DNA of 64,000 bases from JBOHRE01 sp050732635 (GCA_050732635.1 JBOHRE010000002.1:23437-87436), one strand, 5' to 3'. Shown: positions 16,579-25,979, counted from the stretch's first letter. Notes: a model not told the origin generated them from the letters alone. Numbers and translations are program-made.

Positions 16579-17970
16579 TTGGCGGCGAGTCCGATGGCCG
16601 ATGGGTTGATGGTGAGCGTTTCCGGCGTGCGTGGGCGCGTCGGCGAAGGGCTGACGCCAGAGGTCGTCGCGGCATTCGCCTCCGCGTTCGCGGCGTGGGC
16701 ACGCCGGCAGGCGCACGGCGCGGCGACGCGCATCGTGATCGGACGTGACTCGCGTACCTCGGGGCCGATGTTCCTGCGCGCCGCTGTCAGTGGGCTGCAG
16801 TCGGTCGGCTGTGATGTAATCGATGTCGGCCTGGCGCCGACGCCCACCACGCTGATGGCCGTGCGCCATCACCACGCCGGCGGCGGCATCGTCATCACGG
16901 CGAGCCATAATCCGGTTGAATGGAACGCGCTGAAGCTCGCCTCGGCGGAGGGCATGTTTCTCGATGCCGAGCAGGCCGCCGCCATGCGGACGTTCCTGGA
17001 TGGTGGCATCAGACGGGCCGGGTGGGACGCGCTGGGCGATGTCGCCACCGATGCGGGCGCGGTCGACCGCCACCTCGCCGCGGTGCTCCGGCTGCCGTAT
17101 CTCGACATCGAGGGCCTCCGCAAAAGGCGCTTTCGCGTTGCGCTGGACTGCGTGCATGGTGCCGGCGCCGTGCTGCTGCCGCGGCTTCTGGAGTCGCTCG
17201 GCTGCGAGGTCATCGGCATCGGCCTCGAGCCGGACGGCCGGTTCCAGCGAGAGCCGGAGCCGGTGGCCGCGAACCTGGGCGCGCTCGAGCGCCTGGTCGT
17301 CGAGACCGGCGCGCAGCTGGGAATGGCGACCGACCCGGACGCCGATCGGCTGTCGCTGGTGAGTGACAAGGGTCAGGCCATCGGCGAAGATCTGACACTG
17401 GCGCTCGCAACCCGATTGGTGCTGCGACACGAGCGGGGGTCGGTGGTCGCCAACCTGTCGACCAGTCGGGTGGTCGAGGACGCGGCCGACGAGGCCGGCG
17501 TACCGTTCGTCCGCGCCGCGGTCGGCGAAATCAACGTCGCCAGACGCATGCAGGCAGAGGGCGCCGTCATCGGCGGAGAGGGCAACGGCGGGGTGATCCT
17601 GCCGGTCGTGCACCACACGCGAGACGCGGCCGTGGCTGCAGCGTTGATCCTACAGCTGCTGCTCGAGACGCAGGTCAGCCTCGCGGAGCACGTGTCCCGC
17701 CACCCGAGCTACACGATCGTGAAGGCAAAGCTGCCGCACCGTGGCGACGCGCTCGAGCCGATCTACACGAGCTTGCAGGCGCGCCTGGCACCGCCAGTCT
17801 GCGACCGTCAGGATGGGTTGTGGCTGGCCTGGCCCGAGGAGCGCAAGTGGGTGCACCTGCGGCCATCGGGAACGGAGCCGATCATCCGCATCATCGCCGA
17901 GGCGCCGGTGCGGCAGACGGCCGAGGAGCTGATCGAGATGGCGCGGGTCACGCTGGCGAGCGGCGCCTGA
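16579..17970 (+). CDS. glmM: Phosphoglucosamine mutase / phosphohexomutase
   Basis: A 463-residue alpha-D-phosphohexomutase. It has the catalytic serine loop TASHNPVEWNALK, the magnesium loop TDPDADRLS, the sugar-binding loop GGEGNGGVI and the phosphate-binding loop HLRPSGTEPIIR. The gene lies directly ahead of glmS, which makes glucosamine-6-phosphate, so the likely reaction is glucosamine-6-P to glucosamine-1-P for cell-wall and LPS synthesis; phosphomannomutase activity is possible. The frame opens with TTG at 16579 behind GGAGAGG; an ATG at 16594 is an alternative start only five codons further. Confidence 0.9.
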   Translation: MAASPMADGLMVSVSGVRGRVGEGLTPEVVAAFASAFAAWARRQAHGAATRIVIGRDSRTSGPMFLRAAVSGLQSVGCDVIDVGLAPTPTTLMAVRHHHAGGGIVITASHNPVEWNALKLASAEGMFLDAEQAAAMRTFLDGGIRRAGWDALGDVATDAGAVDRHLAAVLRLPYLDIEGLRKRRFRVALDCVHGAGAVLLPRLLESLGCEVIGIGLEPDGRFQREPEPVAANLGALERLVVETGAQLGMATDPDADRLSLVSDKGQAIGEDLTLALATRLVLRHERGSVVANLSTSRVVEDAADEAGVPFVRAAVGEINVARRMQAEGAVIGGEGNGGVILPVVHHTRDAAVAAALILQLLLETQVSLAEHVSRHPSYTIVKAKLPHRGDALEPIYTSLQARLAPPVCDRQDGLWLAWPEERKWVHLRPSGTEPIIRIIAEAPVRQTAEELIEMARVTLASGA

Positions 17971-17978
17971 CCCACGTC

Positions 17979-18007
17979 CGCCGAGCCGGCGTGGCGGCCG
18001 CTCGGCG
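17979..18007. repeat. Hairpin downstream of glmM
   Basis: CGCCGAGC at 17979-17986 pairs perfectly with GCTCGGCG at 18000-18007 around a 13-base loop. No T-run follows, so it is at most a weak or factor-dependent terminator or an mRNA-stabilising stem. Confidence 0.4.
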
Positions 18008-18031
18008 CCGCGATCGCATCCGGCCGGCAAC

Positions 18032-18061
18032 TTGCAGTTCTTCGCCACGGGTTCCGATTAT
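18032..18061 (+). promoter_or_regulatory. Possible promoter of glmS
   Basis: TTGCAG at 18032-18037, 18-base spacer, GATTAT at 18056-18061, about 50 bases ahead of the glmS ATG. The 142-base glmM-glmS gap holds this and the hairpin above; no glmS ribozyme-like element is recognisable. Confidence 0.4.
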
Positions 18062-18112
18062 CCGAGCCTGTGGGTTTCGGTCCCGGAAGCCCGTACCCTA
18101 CGGAGTACCACG

Positions 18113-19948
18113 ATGTGCGGCATTGTAGGCTATATCGGCACGAAGACCGCGGCCCCGCTCCTGCTGGACGGGCTGCGGCGCATGGAGTACCGGGGTTACG
18201 ACTCCGCGGGCATCGCCGTGTTCGAGCCCGGCGGGCTGACCACGCGCAAGGCGCCGGGCAAGATCGCGGCACTGGAAGCGCTCCTGGGTAACGGTGGCTC
18301 GCCGATCGGGACGTGCGGGATCGCGCATACCCGCTGGGCCACGCACGGCGCACCCAATGAGGTGAACGCGCACCCTCACTCGGACTGCAGCCGCGACGTG
18401 GTGGTGGTGCACAACGGCATCATCGAGAACGCAGGAACGCTGCGCCGGAAACTCGAGAGCCTCGGTCACACGTTCCAGTCCGAGACGGACACGGAGGTCG
18501 TGGCGCACATGATCGAGGAGACCTACGACGGCGGACCGCTGGAGGAGGCGGTGCGCGCGGCGCTGTCGCAGATCGAAGGCACATACGGTCTGGCCATCCT
18601 GAGCGCGCACGAGCCGCGCAAGATCGTCGCAGCGCGCAAAGGCAGTCCACTGCTGCTCGGGATCGGCGATGAGGGCGAGTATTTCGTGGCCAGCGATGTG
18701 GCCGCGGTGCTGGCGCACACGCGGCAAGTCGTCTACCTCGACGACGGCGAGATGGCGGTGCTCACGGAGACGGGTTATGAGATTCAGTCGCTGAAGGGCA
18801 AGCCGATCTCGAAGCAGATCGACGAGATCACGTGGGATCTCGAGGCGATCGAGAAGGGCGGTTTCGAGCACTTCATGCTGAAGGAGATCATGGAGCAGCC
18901 CGAGACGCTGCGGAACACGATGCGCGGACGGCTGCTCGAGGAAGAGGGAAACGTGAAGCTGGGCGGTGTGACTCTCAGCAACGAGCAGCTACTGAGCATC
19001 GAGCAGATCATCATCACGGCGTGCGGGACCTCATGGCACTCGGCATTGATCGGCGAGTACATGCTCGAGGAGTTGGCGCGACTGCCGGTCGAGGTCGAGT
19101 ACGCGTCGGAGTTCCGGTATCGCAACCCTGTGATCAAGCCGAATACGCTGGTCATCGCGATCAGCCAGTCGGGCGAGACGGCGGACACGTTGGCCGCGTT
19201 GCGCGAGGCGCGCCAGCGTGGTGCCACGGTCATGGGCATCGTCAACGTGGTCGGCTCGACCATCGCCCGCGACACCGATTTCGGCATGTACCTGCATGCC
19301 GGTCCGGAAATCGGCGTGGCGTCGACCAAGGCGTTCACCAGTCAGGTCGTCGCGCTCTGCCTGTTCACCGTCCTGCTCGGCCGGCTGCGGGAGCTCTCGC
19401 TGATCCAGGGGCGCGAGATCATCGCCGCGCTGCGGCGGCTACCGGATCAGGTCGAGCAGGTCCTCGAGCTGAACGAGGCGATCCGTGAGCTGGCGCGCAT
19501 CTACAAGGCCGCGCCGAACGTCCTGTATCTCGGTCGAGGGTCGAATTTCCCCGCCGCGCTGGAAGGTGCGCTGAAGTTGAAGGAGATCAGCTATATCCAC
19601 GCCGAGGGGTACCCCGCGGCAGAGATGAAGCACGGACCCATCGCGCTGATCGACGAAAAGATGCCCGTCGTCGTCATCGCGCCAAACGACGCGGTGTACA
19701 GCAAGGTCTTGTCGAACGTCGAAGAGGTGAAGGCGCGTGGCGGCCGTGTGATCGCGGTGGTGACCGAGGGCAACCGTGATCTGGTGGGGATGGTCGATCA
19801 TGTAATCCCGATCCCACAGACGATCGATCTGCTGACGCCGATTCTCGCGACCGTGCCGCTCCAGCTCCTTGCCTACCACATCGCCGTGATGCGAGGCTGC
19901 AATGTCGACCAACCGCGAAACCTCGCCAAGTCGGTGACTGTCGAGTAG
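18113..19948 (+). CDS. glmS: Glutamine-fructose-6-phosphate aminotransferase (isomerizing)
   Basis: A 611-residue enzyme making glucosamine-6-phosphate from fructose-6-phosphate and glutamine, the entry to peptidoglycan and LPS amino sugars. It begins MCGIVGYIG, where Cys2 becomes the N-terminal nucleophile of the glutaminase domain (about residues 2-230). Two SIS sugar-isomerase domains follow (TACGTSWHSALIGEYMLEEL, ISQSGETADTLAAL, GRGSNFPAALEGALKLKEI). The C-terminal motif ends NLAKSVTVE as in the family. Upstream in-frame codons are discarded because Cys must be residue 2; GGAG lies seven bases before the ATG. Confidence 0.97.
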   Translation: MCGIVGYIGTKTAAPLLLDGLRRMEYRGYDSAGIAVFEPGGLTTRKAPGKIAALEALLGNGGSPIGTCGIAHTRWATHGAPNEVNAHPHSDCSRDVVVVHNGIIENAGTLRRKLESLGHTFQSETDTEVVAHMIEETYDGGPLEEAVRAALSQIEGTYGLAILSAHEPRKIVAARKGSPLLLGIGDEGEYFVASDVAAVLAHTRQVVYLDDGEMAVLTETGYEIQSLKGKPISKQIDEITWDLEAIEKGGFEHFMLKEIMEQPETLRNTMRGRLLEEEGNVKLGGVTLSNEQLLSIEQIIITACGTSWHSALIGEYMLEELARLPVEVEYASEFRYRNPVIKPNTLVIAISQSGETADTLAALREARQRGATVMGIVNVVGSTIARDTDFGMYLHAGPEIGVASTKAFTSQVVALCLFTVLLGRLRELSLIQGREIIAALRRLPDQVEQVLELNEAIRELARIYKAAPNVLYLGRGSNFPAALEGALKLKEISYIHAEGYPAAEMKHGPIALIDEKMPVVVIAPNDAVYSKVLSNVEEVKARGGRVIAVVTEGNRDLVGMVDHVIPIPQTIDLLTPILATVPLQLLAYHIAVMRGCNVDQPRNLAKSVTVE

Positions 19949-19951
19949 CCG

Positions 19952-20392
19952 GTGCGGGTGCTGCTCCAGCGCGTGGAGCGAGCGGAGGTCAGGATCGACG
20001 GCCGTTCGGTAGCAGCCATCGGCCGTGGCTACTTGCTGCTCGTGGGCTTTCACGGCGCGGATAGCGTTGCGGCGCTCGACTGGATGGCGACGAAGGTGAG
20101 CGGCCTGCGCCTGTTCGCCGATGAAGCCGGCAAGATGAACCGCGACCTGGACGACGTGGCAGGGCAAGTCCTGGTGGTCAGCCAGTTCACGCTGTACGGC
20201 GATGCAAGGAAGGGCCGGCGGCCGAGCTTTGTTGCGGCTGCCGAACCGGAAACGGCCGTGAGCCTGTATCGGCGGTTTCTGACGGCCCTCGAGTCGCGTT
20301 TGCCGGAGCGCGTTCAATCCGGTGAGTTCGGCGCGTTGATGCAGGTCGAGCTCGTCAATGACGGACCGGTCACGCTGCTGCTGGAGCGGTGA
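19952..20392 (+). CDS. dtd: D-aminoacyl-tRNA deacylase
   Basis: A 146-residue DTD, which hydrolyses D-amino acids mischarged on tRNA. Both signature motifs are present: SQFTLYG near residue 79 and NDGPVT near residue 137, which form the active site at the dimer interface. GTG start three bases after glmS; its stop overlaps the maf start (GTGA). The glmS-dtd-maf-glpK run is very probably one transcript. Confidence 0.95.
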   Translation: MRVLLQRVERAEVRIDGRSVAAIGRGYLLLVGFHGADSVAALDWMATKVSGLRLFADEAGKMNRDLDDVAGQVLVVSQFTLYGDARKGRRPSFVAAAEPETAVSLYRRFLTALESRLPERVQSGEFGALMQVELVNDGPVTLLLER

Positions 20393-21009
20393 CCGTGGCC
20401 GACGCGGCAGCACCCCCCGTGATCCTTGCCTCGGCGTCGCCCCGCCGTTCCGAGCTGCTCCGGATGCTGGGTGTGGCGTTCGAAGTCATGCCCGCCAGTG
20501 TCGATGAGACGATCGTCAGCGGTGAGTCACCGACCGTGATGGCCGAACGCCTGGCGCGCGAAAAGGTCGAGTGGGTCGCGGCCCGGCGACCGGAAGCGCT
20601 GGTGATCGGCAGCGATACGGTCGTGCTGGTGGAAGACGGTGTGCTCGGCAAGCCTGCGGACGCGCGCCAGGCCATCGAGATGCTGATGCTGCTGCAGGGT
20701 CGTGAGCACCGCGTGGCGAGCGGCGTCGCCGTGGCCGCCCCTGGCGGCGGGATCGAGCAGTCGCTCGAAGTCGTGCGCGTGCGCATGCGACCGTTCGGCA
20801 AGGCCATTGCGGAAGCGTACGTGCGCACGGGAGAGCCACTCGACAAGGCCGGCGCCTACGGGATCCAGGGGTACGGCGCGACGCTCGTGGATTACATCGA
20901 GGGCGATTTTTTCGCGGTGATGGGTCTGCCGATCGCGCGCATGATTTCGCTGCTCCGGGCGCTCGGCTGGGAGTACGATTTCACGGGTTTCCGACCGCTT
21001 CAGGGCTGA
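20389..21009 (+). CDS. maf: Maf-family nucleoside triphosphate pyrophosphatase
   Basis: A 206-residue Maf protein, hydrolysing non-canonical or canonical NTPs to NMP and pyrophosphate (house-cleaning). It has the N-terminal signature LASASPRRSELL, the ALVIGSDTVV motif with catalytic Asp, LGKPADARQA and YGIQGYGATLVDYIEGDFF. Its exact class (dTTP/UTP or m7GTP) is not distinguishable here. GTG start overlaps dtd by four bases. Confidence 0.93.
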   Translation: MTVADAAAPPVILASASPRRSELLRMLGVAFEVMPASVDETIVSGESPTVMAERLAREKVEWVAARRPEALVIGSDTVVLVEDGVLGKPADARQAIEMLMLLQGREHRVASGVAVAAPGGGIEQSLEVVRVRMRPFGKAIAEAYVRTGEPLDKAGAYGIQGYGATLVDYIEGDFFAVMGLPIARMISLLRALGWEYDFTGFRPLQG

Positions 21010-21012
21010 GGC

Positions 21013-22515
21013 ATGGACGCGATCCTGGCGATCGATCAGGGAACCACCGGGACCACCTGCTTGGTGGTCGGGGTGGACGGCGCTGTGCATGGCCGCGGCT
21101 ACTCCGAATTCCGGCAGCACTTTCCGCGGCCCGGGTGGGTCGAGCACGACGCGGAGGAGATCTGGAGCGTCACGCAGCGGGTGGCCCGCGAGGCGGTCGA
21201 GCAGGCGCGTTCCGTCGGCGCGCGGACGCGGGGCATCGGCATCACCAATCAGCGCGAGACGGTGGTGCTCTGGGACCGGGCCACCGGCAGACCGGTCCAC
21301 CCGGCGATCGTCTGGCAGGATCGGCGGACCGCGGCGCGCTGCCGGGCGTTGAACGAGGGGGGACACGAAGCGGACATCCGCTCGCGTACCGGTCTGGTGA
21401 TCGATCCCTACTTCTCGGCCACCAAACTCGAGTGGCTGCTCGAAAACGTTCCGGATGCGCGGCGCCGCGCCGAGACCGGCGAACTTGCCGCAGGCACGAT
21501 CGACAGCTGGCTGATCTGGAAGCTGACGGGCGGCGCGGTCCACGCGACGGATCCGACGAATGCCAGCCGCACGCTGCTCTTCGACATCGATGCACTGGAT
21601 TGGAGCGAGCCGTTGCTCGACCTCTTCGGTGTACCTGAATCGATCCTGCCGGAGGTTCGGCCGTCGGCCGGCGTATTCGGTGAGGTGGCGGCCTCGGTGA
21701 TCGGCGAGCCACTGCCGGTTGCGGGCGTGGCGGGGGATCAGCAGGCGGCGCTGTTCGGTCAGGGTTGCTGGCAGACCGGGCTGGCCAAGAACACGTACGG
21801 AACGGGGGCATTCCTGCTCCTGCACACCGGTGCCCAGCGGGTGGAATCGCGCCACGGGCTGCTGACGACGGTCGCATGCGATGTGAACGGCGGTGCCGCG
21901 TACGCGCTGGAGGGTGCGATCTTCATTGCGGGCGCCGCCGTCCAGTGGCTGCGCGACGGCCTCGGTATCATCGAGCGCGCCAACGAAACGGCCGCGCTTG
22001 CGAGCCAGCTGGAGTCCAATGACGGGGTGTACTTCGTGCCGGCCTTCGTCGGCCTCGGAGCGCCGCATTGGGAGCCGGAGGCGCGGGGCACCATCGTCGG
22101 CCTCACACGCGGAACCACGCGGGCGCACCTGGCGCGTGCGGCGCTCGAAGCCATGGCGTACAGCACGCGTGAGGTGCTGCACGCCATGGAACAGGATTCC
22201 GGCGTGGCAGCGCGAGAGTTGCGCGTCGATGGTGGGGCCGCTGCAAACGATTGGCTGATGCAGTTCCAGTCGGATATCACCGGCCTCGGTGTGCGCCGGC
22301 CGACCGTACTGGAGACGACCGCGCTCGGCGCGGCCGGGCTGGCCGGCATTGCCGTCGGTGTCTGGCGCGACGGCGACGCGTTCCTCGGCTCTCGCGCCGC
22401 GCCGGACCGCTTCGAGCCGGTGATGCCGGCGGGCGAGCGCGAATGCCTCGCCGCTGGCTGGCAGCGCGCCGTTACTGCCGCACGGACCTGGGCCCACGCG
22501 CTGAGCGATGGCTGA
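21013..22515 (+). CDS. glpK: Glycerol kinase
   Basis: A 500-residue FGGY-family kinase, full length, phosphorylating glycerol to sn-glycerol-3-phosphate. N-terminal ILAIDQGTTGTTCLVV (phosphate-1 loop), GITNQRETVVLWDRATGRPV, ATDPTNASRTLLFDI, the ATPase region KNTYGTGAFLLLHTG and LRVDGGAAANDWLMQFQSDI all match GlpK closely. No glycerol facilitator or G3P dehydrogenase is nearby, so it probably feeds lipid synthesis or glycerol use through genes elsewhere. ATG follows maf by three bases. Confidence 0.95.
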   Translation: MDAILAIDQGTTGTTCLVVGVDGAVHGRGYSEFRQHFPRPGWVEHDAEEIWSVTQRVAREAVEQARSVGARTRGIGITNQRETVVLWDRATGRPVHPAIVWQDRRTAARCRALNEGGHEADIRSRTGLVIDPYFSATKLEWLLENVPDARRRAETGELAAGTIDSWLIWKLTGGAVHATDPTNASRTLLFDIDALDWSEPLLDLFGVPESILPEVRPSAGVFGEVAASVIGEPLPVAGVAGDQQAALFGQGCWQTGLAKNTYGTGAFLLLHTGAQRVESRHGLLTTVACDVNGGAAYALEGAIFIAGAAVQWLRDGLGIIERANETAALASQLESNDGVYFVPAFVGLGAPHWEPEARGTIVGLTRGTTRAHLARAALEAMAYSTREVLHAMEQDSGVAARELRVDGGAAANDWLMQFQSDITGLGVRRPTVLETTALGAAGLAGIAVGVWRDGDAFLGSRAAPDRFEPVMPAGERECLAAGWQRAVTAARTWAHALSDG

Positions 22516-23044
22516 GCCCCCACTGCGCATTGCGGTGTGCGGCGCGGGACGCGCGGCCGGGCCAATTCTGGCAGAAGCGCTCGCAGTTGGCGGCGCGCTG
22601 GGCCGCGCGGGCGCCATTGTTCTGTGCGGCGGGCTGGGCGGAGTCATGGAGGCCGTGGCGCAAGGCGCCTCCGACGCCGGAGCGCTGACCGTCGGCATCC
22701 TGCCCGGCCCGGACGCAGGCGCGGCGAATCCCCACATCGCACTGCCGTTGCCCACCGGCATGGGCGAGACGCGCAACGCGTTGCTGGTCCGGATGGCCGA
22801 GGCCGTGATCGCGATCGGCGGCGAGTGGGGCACGCTGTCCGAGGTTGCTCTGGCCATGAAGATCGGTCGTCCGGTGGTGCTGCTGAAGCCCGACCTCGCC
22901 GCCGGTCTTGGCCTGGACCAGGTCGGGACCGCCGAGGAAGCCGCCGACGTTGCACTGCGTCGTGCCGCCGAGCTGCGCCGGCGAGTCGCGGGCGCACCGG
23001 TGGCGCGGGCGGTCACCGGCGCCGTGTGGGAGCGCGGCGAGTGA
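22508..23044 (+). CDS. LOG/TIGR00725-family Rossmann-fold protein
   Basis: A 178-residue protein of the LOG-like superfamily. It shows the glycine-rich CGGLGGVMEAVAQGA and the signature ETRNALLVRMAEAVIAIGGE followed by GTLSEVALA. These correspond to the PGGxGT region of LOG proteins, but read GGEWGT here. True LOG enzymes release cytokinin-type bases from nucleotides; this subgroup has no established function that I know. ATG overlaps the glpK end by eight bases and its stop overlaps the next GTG. Confidence 0.75.
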   Translation: MAEPPLRIAVCGAGRAAGPILAEALAVGGALGRAGAIVLCGGLGGVMEAVAQGASDAGALTVGILPGPDAGAANPHIALPLPTGMGETRNALLVRMAEAVIAIGGEWGTLSEVALAMKIGRPVVLLKPDLAAGLGLDQVGTAEEAADVALRRAAELRRRVAGAPVARAVTGAVWERGE

Positions 23045-23484
23045 GGCTCGGCCTAGTCATGGCGGCGCTGCTGGTCTCGGCGGCAGCGCCGCTACGCGCC
23101 CAGGTCCGGGCCGTGGATCCGCCAGCGGGCGACGTGGCCGCGCAGGACGTGGAGCCGGTGGACGGCACCGGCGTGCGTTTGCTCCGTGGGGCAGAACCGG
23201 CACCGGCCGCGGAAGCACGCGCGTCCGATCGCTGGCTCGCCGAGGACAAGCTCAAGCACTTCTTCATGTCCTACGCGACTACCGTAGCGACGTACGCAGC
23301 TGTCCGCTCGGCAGGCGTCGATGCGACCGCCGGCGTGTCCCTGGCCGCCGCGGCGGGCGTGGTCGCCGGAATCGGCAAGGAACTGTACGACGTGCGCTCG
23401 AGCGGGCCGTTCAGCGTGCGTGATCTGGTTTGGGATGGGCTAGGTATCGCGCTGGGCGTCGGACTGGCGGCCGCCGCTCGCTGA
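23041..23484 (+). CDS. YfiM/DUF2279-like envelope protein
   Basis: A 147-residue protein with an N-terminal signal peptide (MAALLVSAAAPLRAQ) and a conserved core: DKLKHFFMSYATTVATYAA, then GIGKELYDVRSSGPFSVRDL and a closing hydrophobic helix GLGIALGVGLAAAA. The spacing of DKxKHF, GKExYD and RDLxWDxxG is the pattern of the YfiM family of predicted periplasmic or membrane proteins. Function is unknown. GTG start overlaps the previous stop by four bases; the following gene overlaps its stop by one base. Confidence 0.68.
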   Translation: MRLGLVMAALLVSAAAPLRAQVRAVDPPAGDVAAQDVEPVDGTGVRLLRGAEPAPAAEARASDRWLAEDKLKHFFMSYATTVATYAAVRSAGVDATAGVSLAAAAGVVAGIGKELYDVRSSGPFSVRDLVWDGLGIALGVGLAAAAR

Positions 23485-23735
23485 TGGAGCTGCTCGTCGT
23501 CATCCTGGTCGCGACACTCGGTGTGGGCGCGGCACTCTACCCGCTGCTGACCCGCTCGCGCCGGAACGCACCGCCCGCCGACCTCGGCACTGACGCGGGC
23601 GTTGCCGCACGCGTGCGGGACTACCGCGCCGCACTGCGCGCGGGCACCTACTGCGTTCGCTGCGGCACGGCCAATCCATCGGCAAGTCGCTATTGCGGCG
23701 AGTGCGGGGCGAGGCTCACCGCCGCCTTGGAATGA
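23484..23735 (+). CDS. Small membrane protein with C-terminal zinc ribbon
   Basis: An 83-residue protein: one N-terminal membrane helix (LLVVILVATLGVGAALYPLL), a short basic linker and a zinc ribbon CVRCGTANPSASRYCGECG with four cysteines. Its topology suggests an inner-membrane anchor with the ribbon in the cytoplasm. Partner unknown. Its ATG overlaps the YfiM-like stop and its stop overlaps the threonine aldolase ATG (ATGA), so it is clearly within the operon. Confidence 0.7.
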   Translation: MELLVVILVATLGVGAALYPLLTRSRRNAPPADLGTDAGVAARVRDYRAALRAGTYCVRCGTANPSASRYCGECGARLTAALE

Positions 23736-24763
23736 GCACCGTCGATCTTCGAAGTGATACGGTGACGCGACCGACGCCGGGGATGCGCCAGGCCCTGGCG
23801 AACGCGATCGTGGGGGACGACGCGCTGGGCGACGACCCGACCGTGCAGCAGCTCGAGGAGCGAGTCGCGGCACTGCTCGGCAAGCCTGCCTCGCTCTTCC
23901 TGCCGAGCGGCATCATGGGCAACCAGATCGCCGTGCACCTGCTGGCACGTCGCGCCACGGAGGTCGTCCTCGACGCCACCGCCCATATTCTAGATTGGGA
24001 GGACGGCGCTGCCGCGGCCTGGTCCGGCGTCCAGCTCCGAGCGGCTGCGGGGGTCGGAGGGCTACTCGATGCGCCAGCCGTACGAGCGGCGATCCGCGAG
24101 CCGAGCGTCTACCGGCCGGCGACGACGCTGGTCTGTATCGAGAATACGCACAACGCATCCGGCGGCCGAGTGCTGCCGCTGAAAACCATGCGCGAGATTC
24201 GCGCAGTGGCAGCCGAGCACGGGCTACCGGTGCATCTGGACGGGGCCCGGCTGTGGAATGCGGCCGCAGCGTCGGCAGTTGCCGAACGCGATTTCGCGGC
24301 CTGTGCCGATACGGTGATGGTCACCCTGTCGAAGGGCCTGGGCTGCCCCGTCGGATCGATGCTGGCCGGCGAGCAGGACGTGATCGAGCGCGCGCGTCGC
24401 CTGCGACGTCGCTTCGGCGGCACGCTCCGGCAGGCCGGCATCCTGGCGGCCGCCGCACTCTACGCGTTGGATCACCACCGCCAGCGGCTGACCGAGGATC
24501 ATACTCGCGCCAAACGGCTTGCCGCGAGCGTGGCGCGTGTCGCCGACCTCGACATCCCGGTTCCCGAAACGAACATCGTCATGATCGAGCTGCACGACCG
24601 CTCGGCCGACTCCTCGACGATCGCCGAGCGTGCCCGGGCAGCCGGTGTGCTGGTCTCCGAGTTCGGGCGACGTCGCATTCGGCTGGTGACGCACCTCGAT
24701 ATCGATGACGCCGCCATCGAGCGCGCGACCGAGGTGCTGGGCCGCCTGCTACAGGCGGCCTGA
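23732..24763 (+). CDS. ltaE: Low-specificity L-threonine aldolase
   Basis: A 343-residue PLP enzyme cleaving L-threonine or L-allo-threonine to glycine and acetaldehyde. N-terminal VDLRSDTVTRPTPGMRQAL and DDPTVQQLEERVAALLGK are diagnostic, FLPSGIMGNQIA binds the cofactor phosphate, HLDGARLWNAA contains the PLP-nitrogen Asp, and TLSKGLGCPVGSML contains the Schiff-base lysine. ATG overlaps the zinc-ribbon gene stop. It is the last gene before the recA promoter region. Confidence 0.9.
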   Translation: MSTVDLRSDTVTRPTPGMRQALANAIVGDDALGDDPTVQQLEERVAALLGKPASLFLPSGIMGNQIAVHLLARRATEVVLDATAHILDWEDGAAAAWSGVQLRAAAGVGGLLDAPAVRAAIREPSVYRPATTLVCIENTHNASGGRVLPLKTMREIRAVAAEHGLPVHLDGARLWNAAAASAVAERDFAACADTVMVTLSKGLGCPVGSMLAGEQDVIERARRLRRRFGGTLRQAGILAAAALYALDHHRQRLTEDHTRAKRLAASVARVADLDIPVPETNIVMIELHDRSADSSTIAERARAAGVLVSEFGRRRIRLVTHLDIDDAAIERATEVLGRLLQAA

Positions 24764-24791
24764 AGCGCTATCGCGACGGCCGATCGGACCC

Positions 24792-24820
24792 TGTTTTCAT
24801 GCCGTCCGATTCACTACTTT
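24792..24820 (+). promoter_or_regulatory. Possible recA promoter region
   Basis: The 119-base gap before recA contains TGTTTT at 24792-24797 and TACTTT at 24815-24820 with a 17-base spacer, the most promoter-like arrangement there. The palindrome GAACGTTC lies at 24835-24842 in the presumed leader; it is not a standard LexA box. Low certainty. Confidence 0.3.
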
Positions 24821-24882
24821 CAGAGAGCCGACTGGAACGTTCTGTCGTCTCCGAGTTCCCACCACAACGCGGATAGGCGCGG

Positions 24883-25938
24883 ATGCCTGCAGTGGAGGTC
24901 AGTCAGGAAAAGCAGAAGGCGCTCAGCCTCGCGATCACGCAGATCGAGCGTGCCTATGGCAAGGGCTCGATCATGCGCATGGGCGCCGACGGTGCGCGCG
25001 TCCAGATCGAGGCGATCCCCACCGGAGCGATCAATCTGGATGCCGGCATCGGCATCGGCGGGATACCGCGTGGCAGGATCACTGAAATCTATGGCCCCGA
25101 GTCGAGCGGCAAGACCACATTGTGCCTGCATGTGATCGCGAATGCTCAGCGTGCGGGCGGCGTGGCTGCATTCGTCGACGCCGAGCATGCACTGGACATC
25201 GAGTATGCACGCAAGCTCGGGGTCGATGTGGAGAACCTGCTCGTCAGCCAACCGGATACCGGCGAGCAGGCGCTGGAGATCGCCGAGGTGCTGATCCGCA
25301 GCGGTGCCGTCGACGTCGTCGTGATCGATTCCGTTGCAGCGCTCGTACCGCGCGCCGAGATCGAGGGCGAGATGGGTGACTCCCACGTCGGACTCCAGGC
25401 GCGGCTGATGAGTCAGGCGCTGCGCAAGCTGACCGGTGCGGTGAACCGCTCGCATACATCGGTCGTCTTCACCAACCAGATCCGCGAGAAGATCGGCGTC
25501 ATGTTCGGCAACCCGGAAACGACCTCCGGCGGACGCGCACTGAAATTCTATGCCAGCCTGCGATTGGACATCCGACGCGTTGGTGCGATCAAGGACGGTC
25601 AGGAGATGGTCGGCAACCGCACGCGAGTGAAAGTCGTGAAGAACAAGGTGGCGCCGCCGTTCAAGCAGGCCGAGTTCGACATCATGTACAACGAAGGGAT
25701 CAGTCACACGGGTCTGCTGGTCGACATCGGCGTCGAGTGCGGCATCGTCGACAAGTCCGGCGCCTGGTTCTCGTACGGCGATACGCGGCTCGGCCAGGGT
25801 CGCGAGAACGCGAAGCAGTTCCTCAAGGAGAATCAGGAGCTGGCCCGCGAAATCGAGCAGAAGGTGCGCGCCGAGCTGGGTATGCGCGGCGTCGGCGGCG
25901 CGAGCAGCAGCGAGGAGGATTACGGCGCCTTCGAATGA
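24883..25938 (+). CDS. recA: Recombinase RecA
   Basis: A 351-residue RecA, the strand-exchange and SOS co-protease ATPase. Walker [12 protein letters not shown], Walker [19 protein letters not shown], loop L1 [20 protein letters not shown], loop L2 [18 protein letters not shown] and the C-terminal acidic tail ([11 protein letters not shown]) are all present. It is monocistronic by appearance: a leader region precedes it and a strong hairpin terminator follows 42 bases after the stop. Confidence 0.98.
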   Translation: MPAVEVSQEKQKALSLAITQIERAYGKGSIMRMGADGARVQIEAIPTGAINLDAGIGIGGIPRGRITEIYGPESSGKTTLCLHVIANAQRAGGVAAFVDAEHALDIEYARKLGVDVENLLVSQPDTGEQALEIAEVLIRSGAVDVVVIDSVAALVPRAEIEGEMGDSHVGLQARLMSQALRKLTGAVNRSHTSVVFTNQIREKIGVMFGNPETTSGGRALKFYASLRLDIRRVGAIKDGQEMVGNRTRVKVVKNKVAPPFKQAEFDIMYNEGISHTGLLVDIGVECGIVDKSGAWFSYGDTRLGQGRENAKQFLKENQELAREIEQKVRAELGMRGVGGASSSEEDYGAFE

Positions 25939-25979
25939 CGCCCGGGCCGCGCCGCGTGCGCACCACGCTTCGCTCCACG

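Noticed and set aside
15559..17616. Open frame of 685 codons antisense to the hydrolase and glmM
   Set aside because: glmM has all catalytic loops on the plus strand; the antisense frame has none.
17971..18112. glmS ribozyme upstream of glmS
   Set aside because: The gap is only 142 bases and already holds a hairpin and a promoter-like site; I could not find the ribozyme core.
20527..23016. Open frame of 829 codons on the minus strand opposite maf and glpK
   Set aside because: Antisense to two well-conserved genes; composition is Arg/Ala-rich low-complexity typical of high-GC shadows and shows no domain.
24835..24842. GAACGTTC upstream of recA as an SOS (LexA) box
   Set aside because: The known Gram-positive box needs four bases between GAAC and GTTC and the proteobacterial one is CTG-N10-CAG; this palindrome fits neither, and eight bases are weak evidence.
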